A stretch of DNA of 64,000 nucleotides from Chloroflexota bacterium. Its GTDB lineage: Bacteria; Chloroflexota; UBA6077; JACCZL01. Positions within the stretch are counted from its first letter, which is position 1; each line of letters starts with the position of its first letter. Made by a program: the position numbers and the translations under genes. Shown here piece after piece: positions 1 through 7,006 of the stretch. The notes beneath the pieces are model-generated. The model did no database searches. It worked only from the letters and a program-made list of their open reading frames with translations, and was not told where the DNA came from. The DNA lies in NCBI GenBank assembly GCA_020845495.1, contig JADLFM010000010.1, positions 1-64,000 of the forward strand, read 5' to 3'.

Positions 1-188
1 GCTTGGGCCGGCATCGCCTTCCTCCTCAGTTCGAGTTCGTCACCCGTACTGTCCGGAGTTCGGCACCTTGCCGGCCTTCCCTTTCTCCCACCGTTCGCGC
101 ACTTGACGAAACTGTCCGCCCATGAACGCACGCGGGAGAGGGAGAGATCGTGGGACGCTCGATCAGCCTCCACGCCCTTAGTAGAGGG

Positions 189-246
189 ACTCAGCGGAGG
201 TGCTCAGTGGAGGTACTCAGCGAAGAGGCTCAGTGGAGGTACTCAG
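189..246. repeat. imperfect short tandem repeat
   Basis: A block related to ctcagtggaggta recurs about every 12-14 bases, and a 26-base unit is almost doubled (about 203-246). The first 188 bases of the window hold no gene or site that I can support. Confidence 0.6.
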
Positions 247-269
247 AGTTCGCGCGAGTATGACGCTTA

Positions 270-384
270 CCCCCTCTCCCGCGTGCGGGAGAGGGGGCTG
301 GGGGGTGAGGGCGTTCCCGGGCTGGGGGGTGAGGGCGTTCCCGGGCTGGGGGGTGAGGGCGTTCCCGGGCTGGGGGGTGAGGGC
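270..384. repeat. palindrome plus 24-bp tandem repeat array
   Basis: Bases 270-282 and 285-297 form a perfect 13-bp palindrome around a 2-base loop (ccccctctcccgc / gcgggagaggggg). It runs directly into three exact 24-bp units (297-320, 321-344, 345-368) and a partial fourth (369-384), each starting gctggggggtgagggc. The array ends 8 bases before the stop codon of the minus-strand sulfatase. The CCCTCTCCC/GGGAGAGGG-GGTGAGGG sequence resembles a dispersed repeat seen in many GC-rich bacteria. A shorter copy in the other orientation lies at 11093-11136. Confidence 0.85.
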
Positions 385-392
385 TTCCGCGC

Positions 393-1925
393 CTACGTGT
401 CACCGATGGCCGGGTTGTTCGGGTTGTTGTAGACCTTCAGGCCTGACGAGTCGGTCACGGCGAACGGGTTCTCACCGGCCATGCGCGGCGCGTGCTCCCG
501 CTCCCAGACGTCCTCGATGCCGGCCCGCCAGCGCTCAGCCGCGGCCCGCATGTCGGCCACCAGTTCCGGGTGCTCGGCTGCCAGGTTGTGGCGCTCCCCC
601 AGGTCGGTCTCGAGGTTCGAGAGGTGGACCGGGTCGCGCTGGGGCAGGTCGTCGATCAGCAGGCCGTTCAGCACCAGTTTCCAGGGTCCGCGCCGGACGG
701 CCGTCTGCACTCCGATCTCCCAGAAGACGTCCTCGTTCGCGTGGGGTGAGGGTGCGCCGTCCGCGAGCATCGGCAGGATGTCCTGGCCGTCGAAGTCGTA
801 GCGCGAGGCGTCGCCGCCGACGGCGTTCAGGATCGTGGGGAAGGCGTCCATGCCAAGCGCCAGCCCATCGATCACTTGCCCGGCCGGGATCCGCGCCGGC
901 CAGGAGATCATCGCCGGCACCCGGATACCGCCCTCGAAGAGGCTGAACTTGTGGCCGGTGAACGCGCCCGAGGTGCCGCCGTAGTACCAGTCCAGACTGC
1001 CGTCGAGCCAGTTCCGCGACTGCCGAGACGGACCGTTGTCGCTGAGGAAGAGGACGATTGTGTTATCGCGGGCACCCTGCCGCTCGATCTCGTCCATCAC
1101 ATCGCCGATCTGATCGTCCATGGCACTGATCATCGCTGCCATGATCTGACGGTCCCAGGGCAGGTTCGGGAAGCGCTCCTTGTACTTGTTGGGGGCGTGC
1201 ATCGGGTGGTGAGGGGCGTTGAAGCCGAGGTACAAGAAGAATGGTTGCTCACGGCGGGCGGCCTGGCGCACGAACTGCACGGCCCGCTCGCCGAACATCT
1301 CGGTGGAGTACTCGCCGTCGCGCCAGACCTCCTCGCCGTTCTCCCAGAGGTCGTGCATCAGGAAGCCGATGCCCTTCTTCCCGTTCACCACCACCTCACG
1401 GTTCGCGGCCGACCAGATCAGGTGCGAGTAGAAGTCGAACGCCCCGCCCAGGTGCCCGAACCACTCGTCGAAGCCACGGTCGCCCGGCCGCGAGCCCTCG
1501 GCCACGCCGAGGTGCCACTTGCCGACCAGTCCGGTGTAATAGCCCTCGTCCTTGAGCGCCCGAGCGAGCGTCGGGACGTTGTCGGCGAGGCCCGGCGTGT
1601 CGCGGTAGGCCATCAGGATGTTGCGGACGCCGGCGTTGCCGGGGTAGCGGCCGGTCAGCAGGCTCGCGCGGGAGGGCGAGCAGACCGGCGAATTGACGCA
1701 GAAGCTGGTGAAGCGGGCGCCCGAGGCGGCCAGTGCGTCCAGGCGCGGCGTGCGGAAGTCAGTGGCGCCCATACACGAGAGGTCGCCGTAGCCCTGGTCG
1801 TCGCTGACGATGATGACGACGTTCGGGCGATCCTGGGTTGGCCGGACGTGGGTTGGCCGGTCGTGGCTTGGCCGGTCGTGGCTTGGCCGGTCGTGCGTCG
1901 ACTGGCCCTGATTCGGTCGATCCAT
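393..1925 (-). CDS. sulfatase family hydrolase (arylsulfatase-like)
   Basis: Predicted 510-residue type I sulfatase that would hydrolyse a sulfate ester using a formylglycine made from Cys82 in the signature C-S-P-S-R (82-86). Metal-binding Asp42-Asp43 lie in VIIVSDDQGYG, followed by GKWHLG and a second metal motif LSDNGPS. The ATG at 1925 is preferred over an upstream in-frame start (1997) because aaggaga sits just ahead of it. No signal peptide is visible, so it may be cytoplasmic. Residues 11-34 are a His/Asp/Arg/Pro repeat encoded by a 15-bp tandem repeat, which is odd for the family. It is divergent from another sulfatase across a perfect hairpin. No formylglycine-generating enzyme lies in the window. 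The substrate is unknown. Confidence 0.9.
   Translation of the reverse strand: MDRPNQGQSTHDRPSHDRPSHDRPTHVRPTQDRPNVVIIVSDDQGYGDLSCMGATDFRTPRLDALAASGARFTSFCVNSPVCSPSRASLLTGRYPGNAGVRNILMAYRDTPGLADNVPTLARALKDEGYYTGLVGKWHLGVAEGSRPGDRGFDEWFGHLGGAFDFYSHLIWSAANREVVVNGKKGIGFLMHDLWENGEEVWRDGEYSTEMFGERAVQFVRQAARREQPFFLYLGFNAPHHPMHAPNKYKERFPNLPWDRQIMAAMISAMDDQIGDVMDEIERQGARDNTIVLFLSDNGPSRQSRNWLDGSLDWYYGGTSGAFTGHKFSLFEGGIRVPAMISWPARIPAGQVIDGLALGMDAFPTILNAVGGDASRYDFDGQDILPMLADGAPSPHANEDVFWEIGVQTAVRRGPWKLVLNGLLIDDLPQRDPVHLSNLETDLGERHNLAAEHPELVADMRAAAERWRAGIEDVWEREHAPRMAGENPFAVTDSSGLKVYNNPNNPAIGDT
1836..1895 (-). repeat. four 15-bp tandem units in the sulfatase N-terminus
   Basis: Four 15-bp units of the form g(g/c)ttggccggtcgtg lie end to end at 1836-1850, 1851-1865, 1866-1880 and 1881-1895. 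On the minus strand they encode pentapeptides like HDRPS and HVRPT just before the first strand of the sulfatase fold. Confidence 0.9.
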
Positions 1926-2000
1926 TCGGTCTCTCCTTCGACGAGCCGGCGCCCGTGGCTCGTGACAGCCGGCGCCGAACCGTGGGTGATGTACCATCCC

Positions 2001-2055
2001 GGCCGTCGGGCATTCCAGCGCCCGTTGCTCTCGGGCGCTGGAATGCCCGACGGCC
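2001..2055. repeat. perfect 24-bp inverted repeat between divergent genes
   Basis: Arms 2001-2024 and 2032-2055 are exact reverse complements around a 7-base loop (ttgctct). The hairpin lies between the starts of the two divergent sulfatase genes, 75 bases from one and 132 from the other. It has no T-tract on either side, so it is not a classical terminator. It could be a protein-binding site, a leader structure or a repeat-type element. Confidence 0.9.
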
Positions 2056-2187
2056 GACCGTGCCGGCTCGGTGCCGACAGCACTGGCGCGCCAACCAGAG
2101 CCGGTCTCGACTCAGGTCAATCCCCGCCAACATCCACACCATCGGCCGCTCGTATCGACGCCCCTCGGCCGATGTCGCGAGGTCAGC

Positions 2188-3636
2188 ATGCCTACTGGCA
2201 CTCCCCCCAGGTCCGCCCGCGTCCTCTTCATCACCGCCGATCAGCAACGTCAGGACAGCCTGCCGACGTACGGCCGTGACTTCGTCCGCGCCCCGAACCT
2301 GGAGCGGCTGGCGCGCGGCGGCGCCGTCTTCGATCGTGCTTTTGTGCCGGCGCCGCTGTGTCAGCCGACGCGGGCCGCGATCTTGACCGGCCTCTCGCCG
2401 CACGTCCACGGCGTGCTGGACAATCACGTCTGGTTCTCGCCACCGGTCCACTCCTGGGTGCCGGAGGTTACTGCCGCCGGCTACCGCACGGCCGCCATCG
2501 GCAAGATGCACTTCTACCCCTGGGACGACCCCCACGGCTTCACGGATCGGATCTCGGCGGAAGACAAGCGTCACTACTACCGCCGTGACGACTACACCCT
2601 CTGGCTGGAGTCGCAGGGCTACGAGCGCAAGCACCCGCCGAGCGTGCCCGGCTACTACGAGGGCATGGGCGCAATGCCGAGCGACCTGCCCACCGACCTG
2701 CACCTCGATAGCTTCATCGGCGACCGTGGCGCGGAGTGGTTGCGCGCGAACGCCTCAGAGCCGTTCTTCGCCTGGGTCAGCTTCAACAGCCCACACGACC
2801 CGTACGACCCGCCGGCCGAGCTCGCCCACCTCTACGACGACGCGCCGATTCCCTCGCCGGTCGGCTCCGAGGCGGACCTGGCGACCCGACCGGCTGCGCA
2901 GCGCGAGGCCTACCGGGGCACGCTCGAGAACCCGCTCTTCGACATGGACTATCGGGGCCTCTCGCCGGCGGCGATCCGCCGCATCCGCGCTCACTACTAC
3001 GCTGAAATTACTCACATCGACAATCAGGTCGGCAAGCTGCTAGCCGCCCTCGACGAGGCCGGCGTGCTCGACGACACGCTCATCATCTATTCGAGCGACC
3101 ACGGCGACGCACTGGGCGATCACGGCCTGATCTTCAAGAACTTCTTTTACGAGTCGATGGTGCGGGTGCCGCTGCTCGTGCACGGGCCGGGCGTCGCAGC
3201 CGGCAGCCGAACCTCGGCCCTCGTCGACACGATCGACATCGCCGCGACGATCCTGACCCACCTCGGGCTGCCGCTGCCCGATCCCTGCCAGTCGCGAGCG
3301 CTCCAGCCGCTGCTCGCGCACCCGCAGCAGACGCATCGCGAGGCGGTCTACAGCTACGTCAACGACCGGGCGATGGTTCGTACCGATCGCTGGAAGCTGA
3401 CTCGCTACGGCGACGGAGACGGCGAGTTGTACGACCTGGAGACGGACCCGAACGAGCTGCACAACCTCCACCACGACCCGACCCACGCCGCCGAGCGCGC
3501 CGCCATGATCGAGCGGCTAGCCAGCCGAGCCATCGCGGATCAAGCGGTCCGCTCGCGCCTCAACCGCTGCCCGCCCGACCCTGACCGCGCCCGCGCCTTC
3601 GAGGAGATCCGCGCGGCAAAGGGGTCCGGAGAGTAA
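2188..3636 (+). CDS. sulfatase / phosphonate monoester hydrolase-like
   Basis: Predicted 482-residue alkaline-phosphatase-superfamily hydrolase. Asp18 is in ITADQQR, the formylglycine Cys58 is in C-Q-P-T-R (58-62), then GKMHFYP and a late metal motif YSSDHGDALGDHG. The DQQR and DHGD wording is closer to choline-sulfatase and phosphonate monoester hydrolase relatives than to the neighbouring sulfatase. The ATG at 2188 begins the conserved fold and has gaggtc upstream. An in-frame start at 2071 would add 39 residues lying partly beside the hairpin and looks wrong. No signal peptide was seen. Its divergent pairing with another sulfatase suggests sulfated-compound scavenging. The exact substrate cannot be told. 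Confidence 0.88.
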   Translation: MPTGTPPRSARVLFITADQQRQDSLPTYGRDFVRAPNLERLARGGAVFDRAFVPAPLCQPTRAAILTGLSPHVHGVLDNHVWFSPPVHSWVPEVTAAGYRTAAIGKMHFYPWDDPHGFTDRISAEDKRHYYRRDDYTLWLESQGYERKHPPSVPGYYEGMGAMPSDLPTDLHLDSFIGDRGAEWLRANASEPFFAWVSFNSPHDPYDPPAELAHLYDDAPIPSPVGSEADLATRPAAQREAYRGTLENPLFDMDYRGLSPAAIRRIRAHYYAEITHIDNQVGKLLAALDEAGVLDDTLIIYSSDHGDALGDHGLIFKNFFYESMVRVPLLVHGPGVAAGSRTSALVDTIDIAATILTHLGLPLPDPCQSRALQPLLAHPQQTHREAVYSYVNDRAMVRTDRWKLTRYGDGDGELYDLETDPNELHNLHHDPTHAAERAAMIERLASRAIADQAVRSRLNRCPPDPDRARAFEEIRAAKGSGE

Positions 3637-3709
3637 ACGCGGCGTGAGCGCCGGTACGTCGATCCAAAGCGGTTGTTCGGGGTACAAGGGGAGTGCGATT
3701 CCTGGGCCT

Positions 3710-3758
3710 CGGGAAGGCCATGATGCTGCCCAGCAGAGCCGGCCCTTCGGCCTTCCCG
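3710..3758 (+). other. 10-bp perfect stem-loop after the sulfatase
   Basis: cgggaaggcc (3710-3719) pairs with ggccttcccg (3749-3758) across a 29-base loop that itself contains short complementary stretches. It starts 74 bases after the sulfatase stop. There is no T-tract. It may act as a 3' RNA-stabilising or termination structure. Confidence 0.5.
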
Positions 3759-3838
3759 GCCATCCATACGGATCCAGAAGAGCGAGCGGCTTCCTGACCG
3801 ACACCTCGGCCAGCCAGTCGAGGATGCGGAGGTAGAAG

Positions 3839-5371
3839 GTGAAGGCAGCGTTCGGAGCGCTTGAGACAGAACGGCCAGGACGATCTGCCAACTGCCGGCG
3901 CCAGCGGGCAGGCCGCCATCGCCTGGGCTATCTCGTGGCTCTGCTCGTCGTTCTTGCCGGCTCGATGCCGACGACGATCTCGCATGCGGCGGACGCGCCC
4001 ACGGTCGGCGGGATCCAACTCCTGGCAACCAGGGCTGCCGGCTGGCCCGTCTACTACGACGCCGACGTCCCCCCCTCGGCGGTCCAGAACGTGGTGGATG
4101 CCATCGAACTGTCGCTCGCTGAAATCCCGCGCGTCACTGGCCTGCCGGCGCCGTCAGGAACGGTCACGACGTTCGTCCTAGCGAATCGAGACCGCTTCCG
4201 CCTGGCGATCGCCGAGAATCGGGGGGCAGGGGCGATCGTCGACGACGTCTCGGAGCGGAGCAACGGGCTTGCCATGTGGACCCATGGTGAGATGCGGATC
4301 TTCCTCAAGATGCCGGAGGTTCAGAGCCCCGCCAGCGCGGCCGGCTTCGTCAGCCATGAGCTTGCCCATCTGACCGTCGCCCAGACGGCACGCTTCCGGC
4401 CCATGACGCAATGGCTCAACGAAGGGTACGCCGAGATCGTGCGGTACGAGGTGGTGCGGGCCGACTTCCCCGACGCAGCCGAGATGCTCGATCGGTATCA
4501 CCATCTCGGCCTCGCCTCAGGGATCCAGCGCATCGGTGGCCCGCTACCGTGGCCGGATCTCGTGACGTCGTCTCGCTTCAGCGGCTGGACGCGGCGGGGC
4601 TACGGGCAGACGGCCTACGGCCAGAGCGCGCTGATGGTGCAGGTACTTCTGGACCGCTACGGCGCCGACTCGATACCCAACGTTTTCCGTGCGATCGGGC
4701 AGGGCGCCTCGCCCACCGACGCCTTCGTCGGAGTGTTCGGATCCTTCGCCTCGCTCGTGGATGCGTTCGACGCCGCCGTCGCCGACTTGCCGGCCCAGTT
4801 CCCCCCAGGTCTCTATCCCCTGGCCGCACATCCGCGTGCCGACGGTATTCCTGCCCTTGCTCTCGTCGCCGGTGATCCTGGCGAGACAGGAACCGTCGAC
4901 GTCTACGCCGGTGACACGCTCGTCGAACATCAGGACTTCACGCTCGATCCGGTCGGCTTCACTCGCGTCACGTTTGGCGAAGCCGTTGGAGCGGGGGCCG
5001 TCGTCGTACGGGTGACAACTCCCAGCCTGGGGCTTCTCGAAACGTCGCTCACGATCGAGCCGGCGGCTCAGTTCCGTCAGCGCGCGGCGCCCACACAGCT
5101 ACCACCCGCTCAGGTACCAAAAGTGGGCGGGGTGCTTCCCTCGCCCACTCCTGTTTTTCGCCTCTGCCAGGCCGGACTGGCGCGCCTTCGCATCGGCCCA
5201 GGCGCGCCAGTCCGGCCTGGCGACGAACGGCCTACACTTCTTCTTCGGCCTCCGCCGACTCGCCCTCGGCGTCGTCCTGTGGTGCTTCCAGGTTCGGATC
5301 CTCGGCCATCGTTGGCATCCCTCCACACAGCGCAGCCAGAAGCGGCTCCACCGATCATCCCATCCGTCTGA
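3839..5371 (+). CDS. secreted or membrane-anchored gluzincin metalloprotease (peptidase MA-like)
   Basis: Reads as 510 residues. The GTG at 3839 is chosen because ggaggt lies 5 bases upstream. A hydrophobic segment at about 30-48 after a basic N-terminus is a signal peptide or anchor. The zinc motif H-E-L-A-H is at 173-177 and the downstream glutamate motif W-L-N-E-G-Y-A-E at about 192-199, as in MA-clan peptidases. A beta-rich tail follows the catalytic domain. From about residue 425 the protein becomes Pro/Arg-rich, and the DNA there carries a terminator-like hairpin (5122-5158), a 21-bp inverted repeat and an antisense small gene. The true C-terminus is therefore doubtful; a stop loss or frameshift near 5100 is likely. 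Target unknown. Confidence 0.8.
   Translation: MKAAFGALETERPGRSANCRRQRAGRHRLGYLVALLVVLAGSMPTTISHAADAPTVGGIQLLATRAAGWPVYYDADVPPSAVQNVVDAIELSLAEIPRVTGLPAPSGTVTTFVLANRDRFRLAIAENRGAGAIVDDVSERSNGLAMWTHGEMRIFLKMPEVQSPASAAGFVSHELAHLTVAQTARFRPMTQWLNEGYAEIVRYEVVRADFPDAAEMLDRYHHLGLASGIQRIGGPLPWPDLVTSSRFSGWTRRGYGQTAYGQSALMVQVLLDRYGADSIPNVFRAIGQGASPTDAFVGVFGSFASLVDAFDAAVADLPAQFPPGLYPLAAHPRADGIPALALVAGDPGETGTVDVYAGDTLVEHQDFTLDPVGFTRVTFGEAVGAGAVVVRVTTPSLGLLETSLTIEPAAQFRQRAAPTQLPPAQVPKVGGVLPSPTPVFRLCQAGLARLRIGPGAPVRPGDERPTLLLRPPPTRPRRRPVVLPGSDPRPSLASLHTAQPEAAPPIIPSV
5122..5158. terminator. probable bidirectional terminator inside the protease 3' end
   Basis: agtgggcg (5122-5129) pairs with cgcccact (5142-5149). 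On the plus strand it is followed by cctgttttt, and on the minus strand by tttt. It sits where transcripts from the protease gene (plus) and the small acidic gene (minus) would converge, although the protease frame reads through it. Confidence 0.55.
5166..5221. repeat. perfect 21-bp inverted repeat
   Basis: Arms 5166-5186 and 5201-5221 are exact reverse complements with a 14-base loop. On the minus strand the hairpin begins 10 bases after the stop of the small acidic gene. It has no T-tract. Together with the next hairpin (5122-5149) it may form the 3' end of that transcript. Confidence 0.85.
5232..5309 (-). CDS. 25-residue acidic peptide, unknown function
   Basis: An ATG at 5309 has ggaggg nine bases upstream and opens a 25-codon frame with a TAG stop. 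The product starts MAEDPNLEAPQDD and is very acidic: 11 of 25 residues are Glu or Asp and none is basic. It has no hydrophobic stretch. A second in-frame ATG at 5318 abuts the ribosome site and is less likely. The frame lies antisense to the doubtful C-terminal part of the protease and is followed at once by a strong hairpin, which supports a real transcription unit. I recognise no family. It could be a regulatory peptide, an inhibitor or a peptide precursor, or a chance frame. Confidence 0.45.
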   Translation of the reverse strand: MAEDPNLEAPQDDAEGESAEAEEEV

Positions 5372-5646
5372 AGCCCTGTCAAGAGGTGTCGACGGAATGT
5401 CGACCATGCAACATCTCTGGTGTCAGATGGGCAACACCTGGGCGCAGCATACGCCTGATGGTGATGTGGATTCGACAGAACGTCGTCATTGATTGGTGAC
5501 CTGGCGGCCGATGCCGGTCATGGGCGGCACAGCCCGGACTGAGCGCGCAGCCAGTCGAGGTGGACAAGTCCCTCAGTGAGGCTGCCACATCCGGGCTACC
5601 GAGCCGCGCACGCGGCGCTATCCTGTGGTAGCAGGAGGTGGTGATC
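5310..5646. other. intergenic region between the acidic peptide gene and the hydrolase
   Basis: About 340 bases separating a minus-strand small gene from a plus-strand hydrolase. Both would be transcribed outward, so promoters are expected here. I see no convincing -35/-10 pair. The only clear signal is the ribosome site aggagg just before 5647. Confidence 0.4.
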
Positions 5647-6504
5647 GTGGCAGGTTGGACCGAGGAGATCATCTGGATCGCGACCGACGACGGAGTCGAG
5701 CACGACGGCGTGGTGATACGGCCGACCGGTCAGCCGACCGGCACGGCCATCGTCTGGATGCACGGCTTTACCGGCCACTTCAGCGAGCCGCACCAGATAC
5801 GAATCGGCCGCTACCTGGCCGAGCGCGGCTACCTGTTCGTCAGTGGCGACAACCGGGGGCGCCACTACGGCGTCAGTATCGGCCAGCCGGGCGGCGAGTT
5901 CCGGCTCGGTGGCGGCTGGTGGGAACTGGTGTCCGACGCGTGGCTCGACATCAAAGCCTGGCTTGACTTTGCCGCGGCGACGTTCGCACCGCGGCGGCTC
6001 GTGCTGGGCGGTCACAGCTACGGCGCCGTCAAGGTGACGTGGTACCAGGGCGAGCGGCAAGACCCACGATTGGTCGGCCTGATCTCGGCGTCTGGCCCGG
6101 TCCGAGCACCCAGCCAGCGGCCCGAGCTACGAGAACCGCTCGCGCTGGCCCAGCGGATGGTGGCCGAGGGCCGCGGCCTCGAGTTGCTGCCGTTCGGCAG
6201 TACCGGCCGCCCGGGCACGTTGAGCGCCCAGACGGTCGTCGACAGGGCAGCGTCGCTTCCGGATGTCTACGGCATGGAGAGCGCCGACTCGCCACTCAGT
6301 AAGGTGCGCTGCCCATTCCTGGCGATCCTGGGCACCAGTGAACCGCAGATTGGCGCGCCCACAGACCTGGAAACGTTGAAGCGGAACGCCCGTTCGTCGG
6401 TGCGCGCCGACACAGCGCTGATCGAGGGCGCCGACCATTGGTACCACGACCGTGAGACGATGGTCGCGCGGGCAATCGAGGAGTGGCTGGCACGGCTGCC
6501 CTGA
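5647..6504 (+). CDS. alpha/beta hydrolase
   Basis: Predicted 285-residue serine hydrolase. The nucleophile elbow G-H-S-Y-G puts the serine near residue 124. The oxyanion-hole motif HGFTGHF is at about 39-45 and a late GADHWYHD supplies the probable catalytic His. Of several in-frame GTG codons, 5647 is preferred because ggagg is 8 bases upstream, while 5638 overlaps that site. It has no signal peptide. The fold resembles esterase/peptidase-type hydrolases acting on small substrates; the substrate cannot be inferred. A 14-bp hairpin follows the stop. Confidence 0.85.
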   Translation: MAGWTEEIIWIATDDGVEHDGVVIRPTGQPTGTAIVWMHGFTGHFSEPHQIRIGRYLAERGYLFVSGDNRGRHYGVSIGQPGGEFRLGGGWWELVSDAWLDIKAWLDFAAATFAPRRLVLGGHSYGAVKVTWYQGERQDPRLVGLISASGPVRAPSQRPELREPLALAQRMVAEGRGLELLPFGSTGRPGTLSAQTVVDRAASLPDVYGMESADSPLSKVRCPFLAILGTSEPQIGAPTDLETLKRNARSSVRADTALIEGADHWYHDRETMVARAIEEWLARLP

Positions 6505-7006
6505 GCGCCACCTGCGCGAGCGCGCCCAGCGTGGTGATTTGCCGAGGCAGGCCGTCCCGCTGGGCGCGCTCCCGGTCAGCGCTATCCATCATCAACACTG
6601 ATGTCTTGTTATCGGTACGCTGGTGTCGCCTAGGTCGCTCGAGTGAGTCGGTGTGCCCGTCCGCCCGGGACGCCCACGGAGGTACGTAGACGCACGCAGG
6701 TGATGGCGAGCACCATTCTCCCGGCGGCCGACCGTGAACGAGCAGCCGGCTGCCCGGAGACGTTCATCAACGCGCTGCACACTCGGTCCGTCCCAGGCGA
6801 TCGCCGGATACCGTCGTTGACCCACGGGCGACTGCCGGCTACACTCCGCCCGTAGCTGCATCGGTCGGCGTGCACCCTCGCGACGAACGCCTGTCCATCA
6901 ACGTGAGCGCGTCGCGTCCTTGCATCTAAGCGACGCAGCGGACACGGTGCGGGCGGGCGAAGCCGGCCCCGGCCCTGACGACCTATCCAGCCCTGGGAGG
7001 GCACCC
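6505..7006. other. intergenic region with 14-bp perfect hairpin
   Basis: Bases 6518-6531 and 6558-6571 are exact 14-bp reverse complements around a 26-base loop, starting 13 bases after the hydrolase stop, with no T-tract. The rest, up to the lipoprotein gene, presumably holds that gene's promoter. Only the stretch near 6600-6620 (tgttatcggtacg) is lower in GC, and I cannot assign it. Confidence 0.6.

Noticed and set aside
297..384. 24-bp tandem repeats as a CRISPR array
   Set aside because: Units touch with no spacers and there are no cas genes in the window.
876..2279. 467-codon plus-strand frame over the first sulfatase
   Set aside because: The minus strand carries the sulfatase motifs; the plus frame has no domain and runs through the 24-bp hairpin.
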